This document shows positions 19,768 through 29,171 of a DNA stretch of 64,000 bases, in pieces (position 1 is the stretch's first letter; the number at the start of each line of letters is the position of its first letter). This stretch comes from Corynebacterium aurimucosum (lineage in GTDB: Bacteria > Actinomycetota > Actinomycetes > Mycobacteriales > Mycobacteriaceae), in the NCBI RefSeq assembly GCF_030408555.1, contig NZ_CP047048.1:1612001-1676000 (forward strand), written 5' to 3'. The position numbers were made by a program, and so were the translations under genes. The notes under the pieces are model-generated. The model saw only the letters and a program-made list of their open reading frames with translations, made no database searches and was not told the origin of the DNA.

Positions 19768-19796
19768 GGGAACTAACTGCGCCGAAAGCTCGTTGT
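19768..19796 (+). promoter_or_regulatory. SigH-type (ECF) promoter of sigB
   Basis: GGGAAC (-35; GGAA at 19769-19772) and CGTTGT (-10; GTT at 19792-19794) are spaced as in the corynebacterial SigH consensus GGAA-N18/19-CGTT. Known biology: sigB of C. glutamicum is transcribed by SigH. This would tie general-stress gene expression to heat and thiol-oxidative stress here. Confidence 0.75.
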
Positions 19797-19832
19797 AGGA
19801 GATGAACCAAGCCGCAACTTAGGAGGCATGAG

Positions 19833-20828
19833 ATGGCCACATCATCCGCTGCTAGCGTCCAGGACGAGGACGGACAGGAAGTTGACCGCGGCTCACGCCG
19901 TAACCAAACAAATGACAATCCCTCTGCGGACTTGGTCCGCGTTTATCTCAACGGAATCGGCAAAACTGCGCTGCTGAGTGCTGAGGACGAGGTTGAGCTC
20001 GCACAGGCCATCGAGGTAGGCCTGTACGCCGAATACAAGCTCGCTAATGCCGAAAAGTTGACCCGCGCTGAGAAGCGCGACCTGAAGATTTTGGCCCGCG
20101 AAGGCAAGAAGGCTCGCTCCCACCTCTTGGAGGCCAATCTGCGTCTCGTAGTCTCCCTGGCTAAGCGTTATACCGGCCGCGGCATGCCGCTGCTGGACCT
20201 CATCCAGGAAGGTAACTTGGGCCTGATTCGTGCGATGGAGAAGTTTGATTATGCCAAGGGCTTCAAGTTCTCCACGTATGCAACGTGGTGGATCCGCCAG
20301 GCCATTACCCGCGGCATGGCTGACCAGTCCCGCACTATCCGCCTCCCCGTGCACCTAGTTGAGCAGGTAAATAAGCTTTCCCGCATTAAACGCGAGATGT
20401 ACCAGTCCTTGGGCCGCGAGGCCACGAATGAGGAGCTCGCGGAGGAATCCGGAATCGAAGAGTCCAAGATCGAGATGCTGCTGCGCCAGTCCCGCGATCC
20501 TGTTTCCTTGGACATGCCGGTCGGTACCGATGAGGAAGCCCCGTTGGGTGACTTCATTGAGGATGCCGAGGCAACGGATGCCGAGACCGCTGTGGTGGCC
20601 TCCATGCGCCACTCCGATATCCGCTCCGTGATTGGTTCCCTCGAGGAACGCGAACAGGATGTCATCCGCCTACGCTATGGCTTGGACGATGGTGTCCCGC
20701 GCACCCTCGACCAGATTGGCCGCAAGTTCGGCCTCTCTCGTGAACGCGTTCGCCAAATCGAGCGTGAGGTGATGGCCAAGTTGCGCGAGGGCAACCGTGC
20801 GGACCGCCTCCGCGAGTACGCGCTCTAA
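19833..20828 (+). CDS. sigB: RNA polymerase sigma factor SigB (group 2)
   Basis: 331 aa. AGGAGG precedes the ATG. A non-essential paralogue of SigA used in stress and the transition phase. It has region 1.2 ([22 protein letters not shown]), region 2 ([19 protein letters not shown]), region 3 and region 4 ([19 protein letters not shown]). It lacks the long basic and acidic N-terminal tails of SigA. Placed directly upstream of dtxR-galE, as in other corynebacteria. Confidence 0.96.
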   Translation: MATSSAASVQDEDGQEVDRGSRRNQTNDNPSADLVRVYLNGIGKTALLSAEDEVELAQAIEVGLYAEYKLANAEKLTRAEKRDLKILAREGKKARSHLLEANLRLVVSLAKRYTGRGMPLLDLIQEGNLGLIRAMEKFDYAKGFKFSTYATWWIRQAITRGMADQSRTIRLPVHLVEQVNKLSRIKREMYQSLGREATNEELAEESGIEESKIEMLLRQSRDPVSLDMPVGTDEEAPLGDFIEDAEATDAETAVVASMRHSDIRSVIGSLEEREQDVIRLRYGLDDGVPRTLDQIGRKFGLSRERVRQIEREVMAKLREGNRADRLREYAL

Positions 20829-21023
20829 GCCTTAGCTGACTTCCCAGCCTTAGCCATTGAGGAATGCCTTTGCTGCCCAGTTGACTTGTGCTGCTGGGCC
20901 GCAGAGGACGTTGCTCGGTGGCTTTTTCTTTCCTCGCGGTGGTCCTCACGGTTTTTAATTCCCGCCCCTCTCCTCCCTGTCGAACGCACAGTGCTGCGCG
21001 CTCTCAGCTTTCGAAAAATGCGC

Positions 21024-21046
21024 TATTGTTTAAGGTATTCTCTTAA
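21024..21046 (+). promoter_or_regulatory. dtxR promoter candidate with operator-like repeat
   Basis: In the 287-bp sigB-dtxR gap, TATTGT (21024-21029) is a -10 candidate. It is directly followed by TTAAG-N7-CTTAA (21030-21046) and an overlapping GTATT-N5-AATAC. The repeat would cover the transcription start. It does not match the DtxR consensus, so another regulator or a hairpin is possible. Nothing else is seen in the gap. Confidence 0.35.
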
Positions 21047-21115
21047 TACACTTTTATTACCGCGCCTAAACCTATGTGGCTACGGACCGCCGACAACGCA
21101 GAAAGGTAAGCCCAC

Positions 21116-21796
21116 GTGAGGGACCTAGTTGACACCACGGAAATGTATCTGCGAACCATCTACGAGCTCGAAGAGGAAGGTATTACCCCACTGCGTGCTC
21201 GAATTGCAGAGCGTTTAGAGCAGTCCGGACCGACCGTCTCCCAGACCGTGGCCCGGATGGAGCGCGATGGACTTCTTCACGTGCGCACCGACCGCAGCCT
21301 TGATCTCACTCAGCAGGGCCGCGAATTAGCTACCAACGTCATGCGCAAACACCGCTTGGCTGAGCGGTTGCTCACGGATGTCCTTGGCCTTGATATCCAC
21401 AAGGTCCACGACGAGGCCTGCCGGTGGGAACACGTCATGAGCGAAGAAGTAGAAAAGCGAGTCGTCGCGGTGCTGGAGGATTCCTCCCGCTCACCATTCG
21501 GCAACCCAATCCCCGGTTTGGCACAGCTGGGCATGTCTCCGGTAGAGCTCGACTTGGGCACGCGCGCCATCGACCTTCCCACGGGGCAAGAAACCGAGGC
21601 CACTATCGTGCAAATCAATGAGGTCTTGCAAGCTGATAATTCCACCTTCCACGACCTGTATGCCTGCGGAATCCAGGTTGGCTCGCACGTCACCGTAGTC
21701 AATGAGAGCGGGACGATTAGGCTGACAACGAAATCAGGACACACTGTCGAGCTTGTCGACGACCTTGCTCACGCTATCCGCGTCAAGGAGGACTAA
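21116..21796 (+). CDS. dtxR: Iron-dependent regulator DtxR
   Basis: 226 aa, GTG start with AAAGG upstream. Represses iron uptake and activates iron storage when Fe2+ is bound. All metal ligands known from the diphtheria protein are present: Met10, Cys102, Glu105, His106 at the primary site and His79, Glu83, His98 at the ancillary site. The DNA-binding helix-turn-helix (residues 27-50, [20 protein letters not shown]) is nearly identical to C. diphtheriae DtxR. The C-terminal third is an SH3-like domain and is more divergent. galE starts 4 nt after its stop. Confidence 0.98.
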   Translation: MRDLVDTTEMYLRTIYELEEEGITPLRARIAERLEQSGPTVSQTVARMERDGLLHVRTDRSLDLTQQGRELATNVMRKHRLAERLLTDVLGLDIHKVHDEACRWEHVMSEEVEKRVVAVLEDSSRSPFGNPIPGLAQLGMSPVELDLGTRAIDLPTGQETEATIVQINEVLQADNSTFHDLYACGIQVGSHVTVVNESGTIRLTTKSGHTVELVDDLAHAIRVKED

Positions 21797-21800
21797 ACCG

Positions 21801-22784
21801 ATGAAGCTGTTAGTTACCGGCGGCGCCGGCTATGTCGGCAGCGTATGCGCTGCCGTCCTCGTTGAAAAAGGCCACGATGTCACCATCATCGACAATTTCT
21901 CTACCGGCAACCGCGAGGCCATCCCGGAGAAGGCGCGCCTTGTCGAAGGCGACGTGGCCGATGTCGCTCGTGAGGTGTTATCTGAGGGCGGTTTCGAAGG
22001 AGTCTTGCACTTCGCGGCCCGCTCCCTCGTGGGCGAATCTGTGGAGGCCCCGGCTGACTATTGGCAGCACAACGTGGTCACAACTCTAAAGCTGCTCAAC
22101 GCTATGCGTGAATTCGAGGTCACCAACCTCGTCTTTTCCTCAACCGCTGCCACCTACGGTGAGCCGGCGCAAGTGCCGATCACGGAGACGATGCCCACCC
22201 AGCCGACGAACCCTTATGGCGCATCGAAGCTTGCCATCGACTACATGATTACTTCTTATGCCCAGGCCTATGGCTTGGGGGCGACTTCCCTGCGCTACTT
22301 CAACGTCGCCGGCGCCTACGGCGATATCGGAGAGAACCGCGAGGTGGAAACCCACCTCATTCCCCTTGTCCTGCAGGTAGCGCTGGGACATCGCGAAAAG
22401 ATTTTCATCTTCGGCGATGACTACGACACCACCGATGGCACCGCAGTGCGCGATTACATCCACATTCGTGACTTGGCCGAAGCCCATGTCTTAGCGCTGG
22501 AGAGCAATGCCGCTGGCACCCACCGCATCTACAACCTGGGCTCCGGGGACGGCTACTCGGTCAAGCAGGTTATTGAGGCCTGCCGCGAAGTCACTGGACA
22601 CCCCATCCCAGCAGAGCTTGCGCCGCGCCGCGCTGGTGACCCCGCGACGCTCGTGGCGTCCTCAGACAAGATTAAATCCGAGCTCGGATGGAACCCAGGC
22701 CGCACCGACTTGAAGACCATCGTCACGGATGCTTGGAATTTCACCCGGCAGCTCGGCGAGCGGGCTCACTCCGCTCGGCGCTAA
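21801..22784 (+). CDS. galE: UDP-glucose 4-epimerase
   Basis: 327 aa from ATG 21801, with AAGGAGG upstream. Interconverts UDP-glucose and UDP-galactose, supplying galactose for arabinogalactan. NAD-binding GGAGYVGS at residues 7-14, [11 protein letters not shown] (catalytic Ser/Thr) and the YGASK catalytic Tyr/Lys. The dtxR-galE operon is a known corynebacterial pairing. The 3' end overlaps the convergent DUF4192 gene by 44 bp. Confidence 0.95.
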   Translation: MKLLVTGGAGYVGSVCAAVLVEKGHDVTIIDNFSTGNREAIPEKARLVEGDVADVAREVLSEGGFEGVLHFAARSLVGESVEAPADYWQHNVVTTLKLLNAMREFEVTNLVFSSTAATYGEPAQVPITETMPTQPTNPYGASKLAIDYMITSYAQAYGLGATSLRYFNVAGAYGDIGENREVETHLIPLVLQVALGHREKIFIFGDDYDTTDGTAVRDYIHIRDLAEAHVLALESNAAGTHRIYNLGSGDGYSVKQVIEACREVTGHPIPAELAPRRAGDPATLVASSDKIKSELGWNPGRTDLKTIVTDAWNFTRQLGERAHSARR

Positions 22785-23889
22785 GCGTCTTTTCTTTAGG
22801 CTCCTCCCCTAGGGCGGTGTCATAAGCCTTGAGCGCCCCTGTATGAATCGAATCACGTACCTTTTCATGCAGGCCATGGCGGTACGCTTGGCACAGCAGC
22901 GCCCCGAGGCGGTGGCTGGGAAACTCCTCCGTGACGAGCTGCAATGCTGGTCCGGCAAGGATATCCCACTCCTGCTCCAACTGCGCTAATGCGAAAAGGG
23001 TCAGCGCATTCGCCCGCAGCTCCCCGCTGAATGTGCGGGCCGCTGCGAGGAGAAGGTCCGCCCCGGATTCGCCTGCCTGCGCGCAGATATCTACTACGAG
23101 GTCGCGCGTCCACGTCGTCGCGAGCCACACTGCGCAGGTTTCCAGTAGCTTGCTGTCCTGTTCTGCTTCTTCCACCGATGCCACTTGGTCAAGCGCCCAC
23201 TGGGCATCCTCAAGAAAGTGATCCAGCAGGTCTCTGCGCTTCTTTCCGTGCGCAACGGCCACCTGCTCGCGATATCGCGTCGCCGAATCGCGAGCTTGCT
23301 GCGCTAAGACTTTAGCTTCTTCAGCGTCGAGGTAGCTATTCCCCGGCGCAAAGACGGAAAAGAAATCCTCCCGGTTTAGCTCAGGTACCACATTGTGGTC
23401 GACGCAAGAGCGCATCGAGGGGGCGTCGGTTAGCGCCGGTATAGTCCCCTCAACCCACTTCTTCATCGGCCCGCTACCGTCCGCGTTGACGGTTCCATGC
23501 AGCAATATATAAGGCGCATTCTGGGTGATTTCCTGGGCATACCACGCGGCGTCGATCTCCACCCCATCCTCAGCACGGTCCAGGCTATAAAGCCAGTGGG
23601 ACACTTCCCGCAGTTCGGTGAGAGGCTGCTTCGAGATGAGGAAGGCAAAGACACCTTCGCGGGCATGCTCCGCTAGTAGCAGTGCGATGTCTGTGATCGC
23701 TCCTTGGGCATCCGTGATGTCGACGCGAGCGAGCGGCCCCATGGCTGGGCCGCGTGGAGTGGTGTCGATGGCCATGAACACCACTGATTCGGTGGGATAG
23801 AAGCCTAAGAGGCCGGGGATGTTAGCGAGAAGATGACCTGGAGTTGTTATTGGTGGTGTACGGTCTGTGTGCGTTGAAAAAGTGTTCAT
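22741..23889 (-). CDS. DUF4192 protein
   Basis: 382 aa from ATG 23889 ([14 protein letters not shown]); an upstream in-frame start at 23979 gives an unlikely Trp/Arg-rich extension. The family signature is at the N-terminus: [22 protein letters not shown], with GPLARVDI and LISKQPL segments. The C-terminal half is helical with [25 protein letters not shown]. This is an actinobacterial family without known function. It overlaps galE tail-to-tail by 44 bp. Confidence 0.85.
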   Translation of the reverse strand: MNTFSTHTDRTPPITTPGHLLANIPGLLGFYPTESVVFMAIDTTPRGPAMGPLARVDITDAQGAITDIALLLAEHAREGVFAFLISKQPLTELREVSHWLYSLDRAEDGVEIDAAWYAQEITQNAPYILLHGTVNADGSGPMKKWVEGTIPALTDAPSMRSCVDHNVVPELNREDFFSVFAPGNSYLDAEEAKVLAQQARDSATRYREQVAVAHGKKRRDLLDHFLEDAQWALDQVASVEEAEQDSKLLETCAVWLATTWTRDLVVDICAQAGESGADLLLAAARTFSGELRANALTLFALAQLEQEWDILAGPALQLVTEEFPSHRLGALLCQAYRHGLHEKVRDSIHTGALKAYDTALGEEPKEKTLSAERSEPARRAAG

Positions 23890-23953
23890 ACCCTGTAGCC
23901 TGAACCACCAACGGTAGCCACCGCTAGGGATACCCCGGCGCGCACGGCATATC

Positions 23954-24011
23954 TGTGGATAACAAGTCCGGACTGCCACTCAATCCATGGAAATCCACTG
24001 GGTTATCCACA
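23954..24011. other. Inverted pair of perfect DnaA boxes
   Basis: TGTGGATAA (23954-23962) and TTATCCACA (24003-24011) are two exact copies of the strongest DnaA-box consensus, facing each other about 40 bp apart in the 352-bp gap 23890-24241 between DUF4192 and the PAC2 gene. I recognised no other perfect box in the window. They could be a DnaA-titrating or reactivating site, or a DnaA-controlled promoter. The rest of the gap shows nothing gene-like. Confidence 0.6.
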
Positions 24012-24241
24012 CCTTGGCAAAGGCAAGCCTGGAAGAAGTAATGACTATATGGCATGCTTGTACGATCAACACCAGTTCCCGCAGGCAGTCCCACATACGC
24101 AGCCTCCCGGGTTTGTGTTCTCCTTGGAGCACCATTTCAGCTGGGAATAGGCAGCAAGCCTTAAGCGTTGCATGACACAGAACGCTGATGAAGTCCGTAC
24201 GCTCGTTAAGAAGCGCACGATGAGAAGGAGGAGTCACTACC

Positions 24242-25261
24242 ATGCAGGAAGAACAGCGCCGCATGTATGAGCTGGAGTATCCCGCTCCAGTGATCAAGGA
24301 TGATTCGACTCCAGACAACGGCCCCACGATGATCGTTGCTATGAATGGTTATGCCGACGCCGGACAAGCCGTCGAAGCCAGTGCCGATCACCTCAAGGCC
24401 GCTTTGGAAAACCGCCAGCTGGCCTCGTTTAACAATGACGAGCTCATTGATTACCGCTCGCGCCGCCCCGCCGTCACCATCGATCATGAGCGCACGGTGG
24501 AGATTGAGAACACTGACTTGGGTATCAAGGTGCTGCGGGATAACTCTGGCACTCCATTCTTGCTTCTTTCGGGCCCTGAACCGGACTTGCGGTGGGAGGC
24601 CTTTACTGATGCGGTAGTGAACTTGGTGGAGAAATTCGATATCAAGAACACCATCATGCTCTACTCGGCCCCCATGCCGGTGCCGCACACCCGCCCCACT
24701 GTGGTAACAGCGCATGGCAATTCGCCGGAGCTCCTTAACTCAATGGTGCGCATGGAATCCACCATGATGGTCCCCGGCGCCGCCGCCCTGTATATCGAGC
24801 GAGCCTTGGACAAGAAGGGCCGCCGCGTTGCCGGGTACACCGCCCATGTTCCGCACTACTTGGCCGCCTCCCCGTACCCGTCGGCCACGCTGCGTCTTTT
24901 GGATTCGGTGGCAACCGCAGCTGGCCTCAACATCCCACTGGGCAGCTTGGAGGCAGACGTGACTCGCGTTAACCAGCAGTTGGAGGAGCAGGTTACCAAC
25001 TCTGAGGAAATTGCAGGCGTGGTCCACCAGCTGGAGGAGCAGTACGACGCCTACATGGAGCGCTACCGCTCCCGCCACCCGCAGGCCATCATGCCTGGCG
25101 AAGAGCACATGCCTACTGGTGAGGAGATCGGAGCAGACTTTGAAGCTTTCCTGGCGGGCCTCGACGACAATCCGGATATCCTCTCCGAAGATATCGATGA
25201 CCGCGAAGACAACTACGGGCGGGAGCAAGGACCCGGCTCGGATATGGACGATGACGTCTAA
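24242..25261 (+). CDS. PAC2 family protein
   Basis: 339 aa. AGGAGG precedes the ATG. The PAC2 fold (about residues 10-240) shows PTMIVAMNGYADAGQAVEASADHL, LLLSGPEPDLRWEAF, the TRPTVVTAHG segment and YTAHVPHYLAASPYPSA. The C-terminal third is acidic and helical. PAC2 proteins act as proteasome-assembly chaperones in eukaryotes. Corynebacteria have no 20S proteasome, so its role here is unknown. The next gene, a Ski2-like helicase, lies about 100 bp downstream on the same strand. Confidence 0.88.
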   Translation: MQEEQRRMYELEYPAPVIKDDSTPDNGPTMIVAMNGYADAGQAVEASADHLKAALENRQLASFNNDELIDYRSRRPAVTIDHERTVEIENTDLGIKVLRDNSGTPFLLLSGPEPDLRWEAFTDAVVNLVEKFDIKNTIMLYSAPMPVPHTRPTVVTAHGNSPELLNSMVRMESTMMVPGAAALYIERALDKKGRRVAGYTAHVPHYLAASPYPSATLRLLDSVATAAGLNIPLGSLEADVTRVNQQLEEQVTNSEEIAGVVHQLEEQYDAYMERYRSRHPQAIMPGEEHMPTGEEIGADFEAFLAGLDDNPDILSEDIDDREDNYGREQGPGSDMDDDV

Positions 25262-25350
25262 TCGCAGTTAGATCTACCGCACGAACACAGGCACCGAGGA
25301 CAGCCATCTGGGACTCCGGGGTGGAGGCCTAGTCCGCGGTGCTTTTCGCC

Positions 25351-25356
25351 TAAGGT
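25351..25356 (+). promoter_or_regulatory. -10 element, probable leaderless start of the Ski2-like helicase
   Basis: TAAGGT ends 7 nt before the GTG at 25364. The same bases (AAGG) could instead serve as a ribosome-binding site for a longer transcript from the PAC2 gene. Confidence 0.4.
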
Positions 25357-25363
25357 GGGACGG

Positions 25364-27937
25364 GTGAACCTTTCTCAGATGTTGCCCGATCTCGCCGAAG
25401 TCCCCGAGTCGATGGTTGATGAGGCCATCTGGGACACATTTTTGTCCTGGACTTCTGGCCGTGGTATTTCGCTTTACCCAGCGCAGGAAGAGGCCTCCCT
25501 CGGCATTCTTGCCGGGGATAACGTCATCCTGGCAACTCCCACTGGTTCCGGCAAATCCATGGTGGCCAACGCCGCCCACTTCATTGCTTTGGCGCGCGGC
25601 CAGCGCAGCTTCTACACCGCACCCATCAAGGCCTTGGTGAGCGAAAAATTCTTCGCGCTCTGCGAGATTTTCGGCCCCGAGAACGTCGGCATGATGACCG
25701 GTGATGCCACGGTCAACGGCTCCGCTCCCATCATCGCCGCGACGGCTGAGATTGTGGCCAATATTGCGCTGCGTGATGGCGCGGAAGCCGCCATTGACCA
25801 GGTAATCATGGATGAGTTCCATTACTACTCCGAGCCTGATCGCGGCTGGGCCTGGCAGGTTCCGCTGTTGGAGCTACCGAAGGCCCAATTCTTGCTCATG
25901 TCCGCCACCTTGGGCGATACCGCCTGGCTGGAGAAGGATTTGACGGAGCGTACCGGCCGTACGACGACTCTGGTAGCGGGAACAACTCGCCCAGTGCCCC
26001 TCGACTTCTCTTATGTCTTTTCCGCGGTCCACGAAACCATCGAAGAATTGCTCGCCGATGGCAAGGCCCCTGTCTATGTCGTCCACTTCTCCCAGCGCGA
26101 GGCCTCAGAGCGCGCGCAGGCGTTGACTTCCCTGTCGAAGATCATCACCCCGGAGGAGAAGGAGGCCATTGCAGCTGAGCTCGCGGGCTTCCGCTTCACC
26201 ACGACGTTTGGCAAAGACCTCTCTAAGCTTCTGCGTAAGGGAATCGGTGTGCACCACGCTGGTATGTTGCCGAAATATCGGCGCTTGGTTGAGCGCCTGG
26301 CCCAGAAGGGCCTTCTCAAGATTATTTGCGGCACCGATACTTTGGGCGTCGGCATCAACGTCCCCATTCGCACGGTCCTGATGACCGGCCTTGCCAAATA
26401 TGATGGAACCCGCCAGCGTATTCTGAAGTCTCGCGAGTTTCACCAGATTGCCGGCCGCGCTGGCCGCGCCGGTTATGACACGGAAGGCACCGTCGTCGTG
26501 CAGGCGCCGGAGTATGAGATTGAGAACGCCAAGGCGCGGCGCCGTGTGGGCGATGACCCAGCAAGGCTCAAGAAACTGAAAAAGAAGTCTGCGCGCGACG
26601 GTGAAGTGTCGTGGTCGGAACAGACTTACGCACGGCTTATCGACGCCGAACCGGAGCAACTAACGTCCCAATTCCGAGTGTCCAATTCCATGTTGCTCAA
26701 CGTGCTCGCCCGGCACGGCAACGGCTACGAGCATCTCAAGCACCTGCTGCGCACCAGCCACAACACGCGTGCCCGCCAGAACGAGGACATCCTGACGGCA
26801 TTGAGTCTGTTCCGGGGACTTCTCAATTCGGGCGTAGTGCAAAAGTCTACGAAGGGGCTCGATATCTACGGCCGTCCCTACCACGTCGTGCGAGAGATGC
26901 CGCGCGATTTCGCCCTCAACCAGCCTTTAGGACCCTTCGCGCTGGCAGCGCTCACCTTATTAGATCCAGAATCGGATACTTATGCACTCGACGTCATCTC
27001 TGTCTTTGAATCGGTGCTGGATGATCCTCGCCAGGTACTCATTGCCCAACAGAAGCAGCGGCGCGGTGAGGAAATCGCGGCGCTCAAGGCCGAGGGCGTG
27101 GACTATACCGAGCGCATGGCCATCGTGGAAGACATCACGTGGCCAAAGCCTCTGGAAGAGCTCCTCGAACAGTCCTATGAGACCTTCTGCCAGACCAACC
27201 CATGGGCGAAGGAGTTCGAGCTGCGGCCTAAGTCTGTAGTGCGCGACATGCTGGAGAGCGCCATGACTTTTTCCGATCTCGTCGCCACCTACGGTCTGGC
27301 CCGCTCGGAAGGCGTCATTTTGCGCTACCTGACCGATGCCTGGCGCACGCTCAAGCAGTCTATCCCTGCGGAGTTCCTCACAGAGGAACTCGAGGACATT
27401 ATCGTCTGGCTCGGGGAGCTTATCCGCCAAGTCGATTCTTCGCTTGTCGACGAGTGGGCTGAGATGGCTGGCGAGGACTCTCCCATTTCCCAGGAAGATT
27501 TGGACCGCGAGTTGGCCTTCGGAGTCGAGGATCCCACCGCCTTGACCGCGAATCAGCGGGCTTTCAGCATCATGGTGCGCAACTACTTCTTCCGCCTTGC
27601 CCAACTCTTTGCGTTGGAGAAGGAAGAGCGCTTGGCAGACCTATTGGACTACTTGGAGGAGATTCCTGACTTTAGCCGTGCCCTCGATGACTACTTCGAT
27701 GACTACGATGACATTGACACTGGGCCAGCGGCTAGGGGCCAGGAATACTTCCTCCTGGACAAGGGCGACGCAGGCTCGGGCGCTCGTGGCGGTGGCGGCT
27801 CGCGGTCGTGGACCGTGCGTCAGATCCTTAAGGACCCAGAGGGTGATAATTCCTATCAGCTCGTTGGCACCGTAGATCTCGATGCCTCCGATGAAGCCGG
27901 GGAGGTACGGCTATCCGAGTTGTGTGTGGAGTACTAG
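25364..27937 (+). CDS. helY: Ski2/Mtr4-like RNA helicase (HelY type)
   Basis: 857 aa from GTG 25364. Motif I TPTGSGKSMVAN (about residue 60), motif Ia YTAPIKALVSEKFF, motif II DEFHYY (a DExH variant), SAT motif LLMSATLGD, and C-terminal GVHHAGMLPKYR, GTDTLGVGINVP and motif VI QIAGRAGRAGYDTEG, all characteristic of Ski2/Mtr4 helicases. The last ~300 residues include a winged-helix/ratchet-like region and a final β-rich tail. Bacterial members are thought to process RNA; the exact substrate is unsettled. A second in-frame GTG at 25355 would add three residues. Confidence 0.92.
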   Translation: MNLSQMLPDLAEVPESMVDEAIWDTFLSWTSGRGISLYPAQEEASLGILAGDNVILATPTGSGKSMVANAAHFIALARGQRSFYTAPIKALVSEKFFALCEIFGPENVGMMTGDATVNGSAPIIAATAEIVANIALRDGAEAAIDQVIMDEFHYYSEPDRGWAWQVPLLELPKAQFLLMSATLGDTAWLEKDLTERTGRTTTLVAGTTRPVPLDFSYVFSAVHETIEELLADGKAPVYVVHFSQREASERAQALTSLSKIITPEEKEAIAAELAGFRFTTTFGKDLSKLLRKGIGVHHAGMLPKYRRLVERLAQKGLLKIICGTDTLGVGINVPIRTVLMTGLAKYDGTRQRILKSREFHQIAGRAGRAGYDTEGTVVVQAPEYEIENAKARRRVGDDPARLKKLKKKSARDGEVSWSEQTYARLIDAEPEQLTSQFRVSNSMLLNVLARHGNGYEHLKHLLRTSHNTRARQNEDILTALSLFRGLLNSGVVQKSTKGLDIYGRPYHVVREMPRDFALNQPLGPFALAALTLLDPESDTYALDVISVFESVLDDPRQVLIAQQKQRRGEEIAALKAEGVDYTERMAIVEDITWPKPLEELLEQSYETFCQTNPWAKEFELRPKSVVRDMLESAMTFSDLVATYGLARSEGVILRYLTDAWRTLKQSIPAEFLTEELEDIIVWLGELIRQVDSSLVDEWAEMAGEDSPISQEDLDRELAFGVEDPTALTANQRAFSIMVRNYFFRLAQLFALEKEERLADLLDYLEEIPDFSRALDDYFDDYDDIDTGPAARGQEYFLLDKGDAGSGARGGGGSRSWTVRQILKDPEGDNSYQLVGTVDLDASDEAGEVRLSELCVEY

Positions 27938-27993
27938 GGCGCATAAGCAGGGACTATTAATACCCCCTTTCTGAATTAATATTTTCCACACAC

Positions 27994-28012
27994 CGCATAT
28001 TATGCGTATGAT
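27994..28012 (+). promoter_or_regulatory. Palindrome abutting the leaderless promoter of the EIIC-type transporter
   Basis: CGCATATTATGCG (27994-28006) is a perfect 13-bp palindrome with a single central base. The -10 TATGAT (28007-28012) follows directly, and the ATG at 28019 is 6 nt further. A repressor bound to the palindrome would block the promoter. Confidence 0.55.
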
Positions 28013-28018
28013 TGGGGA

Positions 28019-29143
28019 ATGAGTACGCCACAGCAGATAGACGAACGCAAGCTTTCCCCTATCCCTCACGCCAGCGCAGCGCCTGCGGCCGAGCGCCTCA
28101 CCCTCGGCTCCTTCACCATGAAGGTCCTCAACGGCATCTCCATCGCCGTCGTTGTGTCGCTCGTCCCACAAGCACTGCTCGGGGAATTAGCCAAGGCGCT
28201 ACTCCCCTTGTGGTCCGGCGCAGCCACCGTCATTGCACTGACGGGCTTAGCCGCAAGCCTCTTGCCGGTAATGATTGGTGTCCTCGTGGGCATCGAATTC
28301 AAGATGACCCCCATCCAGACTGCTGCGGTCGGCATTGCTTCCTTCTGCGGCTCAGGCGTGACCACTGTTAATCCCGAAGGCGGTTTCTTCCTCAAAGGCA
28401 CCGGTCTTGTTATCAACTCAGGCCTTACCGCAGCCATAGCAGTGGGATTATTGCTCTTTATCGGCGACAGGCTGAAAAATTACTCTATTTTGTTGCTATC
28501 CACCATCGTGACGCTGGTGGCGGGCACCATCGGTTGGGCTGTCACCTTCCCCATCGTCAAGGTCTTCACTCTTTGGCTGGGCAACTTGGTCAATGGGGCA
28601 ACTACCTTGCAGCCGGTTCTCATGGGTGTTGTCCTCGCCGTCCTTTTCGCCATCATGATTGTCTCTCCAGTCTCCACAGTCGGCATTGCCACTGCCATCT
28701 TCATTGACGGCATCGCCTCCGGTACCGCGAACCTGGGCGCCGTCGCCGCTGGGTTCACACTCCTCGTTGCCGGCTGGCGCGTCAACGGCTTCGCCACCTC
28801 TATCCTGCATGTTTTGGGTTCCCCGAAGGTGCAAATGGCCAACATGCTATCCAAGCCAGTCACCTTCCTGCCCGTGATATGCTCCGCTGCCGTGCTGGGC
28901 GGCGTCGGTGGCGCTTTAGGAATCTCCGGCACCCCTATCTCTGCTGGCTTTGGCATCTCCGGCCTCATGGGCCCACTGGCAGCCCTCAATTACGAAGGCT
29001 GGGGTTGGAGCGCCAGCAACGTGATGATTATTACCTTCGTTTATGTCATCCTTCCCCTCGCCCTTGCGCTGCTCTTTTGCTGGCTCTTTGAAAAGGTTCT
29101 GCACCTGACTAGGGCTGAGTACTTTTCTCTCGACTTTAAGTAG
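28019..29143 (+). CDS. PTS EIIC-like membrane transporter (PTS_EIIC_2 family), orphan
   Basis: 374 aa with about ten hydrophobic segments. Characteristic stretches are GSFTMKVLNGISIAVVVSLVP, GIASFCGSGVTTVNPEGGFFLKGTG, MIVSPVSTVGIATAIFIDGIASG and a SGTPISAGFGISGLMGPLAAL loop. This matches the EIIC_2 group, which has no attached IIA or IIB domain; the substrate is unknown and phosphorylation may not occur. No EIIA or EIIB gene is nearby. The reading start at the ATG 28019 appears leaderless. A 45-residue hydrophilic N-terminus precedes the first helix. Confidence 0.85.
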   Translation: MSTPQQIDERKLSPIPHASAAPAAERLTLGSFTMKVLNGISIAVVVSLVPQALLGELAKALLPLWSGAATVIALTGLAASLLPVMIGVLVGIEFKMTPIQTAAVGIASFCGSGVTTVNPEGGFFLKGTGLVINSGLTAAIAVGLLLFIGDRLKNYSILLLSTIVTLVAGTIGWAVTFPIVKVFTLWLGNLVNGATTLQPVLMGVVLAVLFAIMIVSPVSTVGIATAIFIDGIASGTANLGAVAAGFTLLVAGWRVNGFATSILHVLGSPKVQMANMLSKPVTFLPVICSAAVLGGVGGALGISGTPISAGFGISGLMGPLAALNYEGWGWSASNVMIITFVYVILPLALALLFCWLFEKVLHLTRAEYFSLDFK

Positions 29144-29171
29144 GTATCCGGGGAGTACAGTGGGGACCGCT

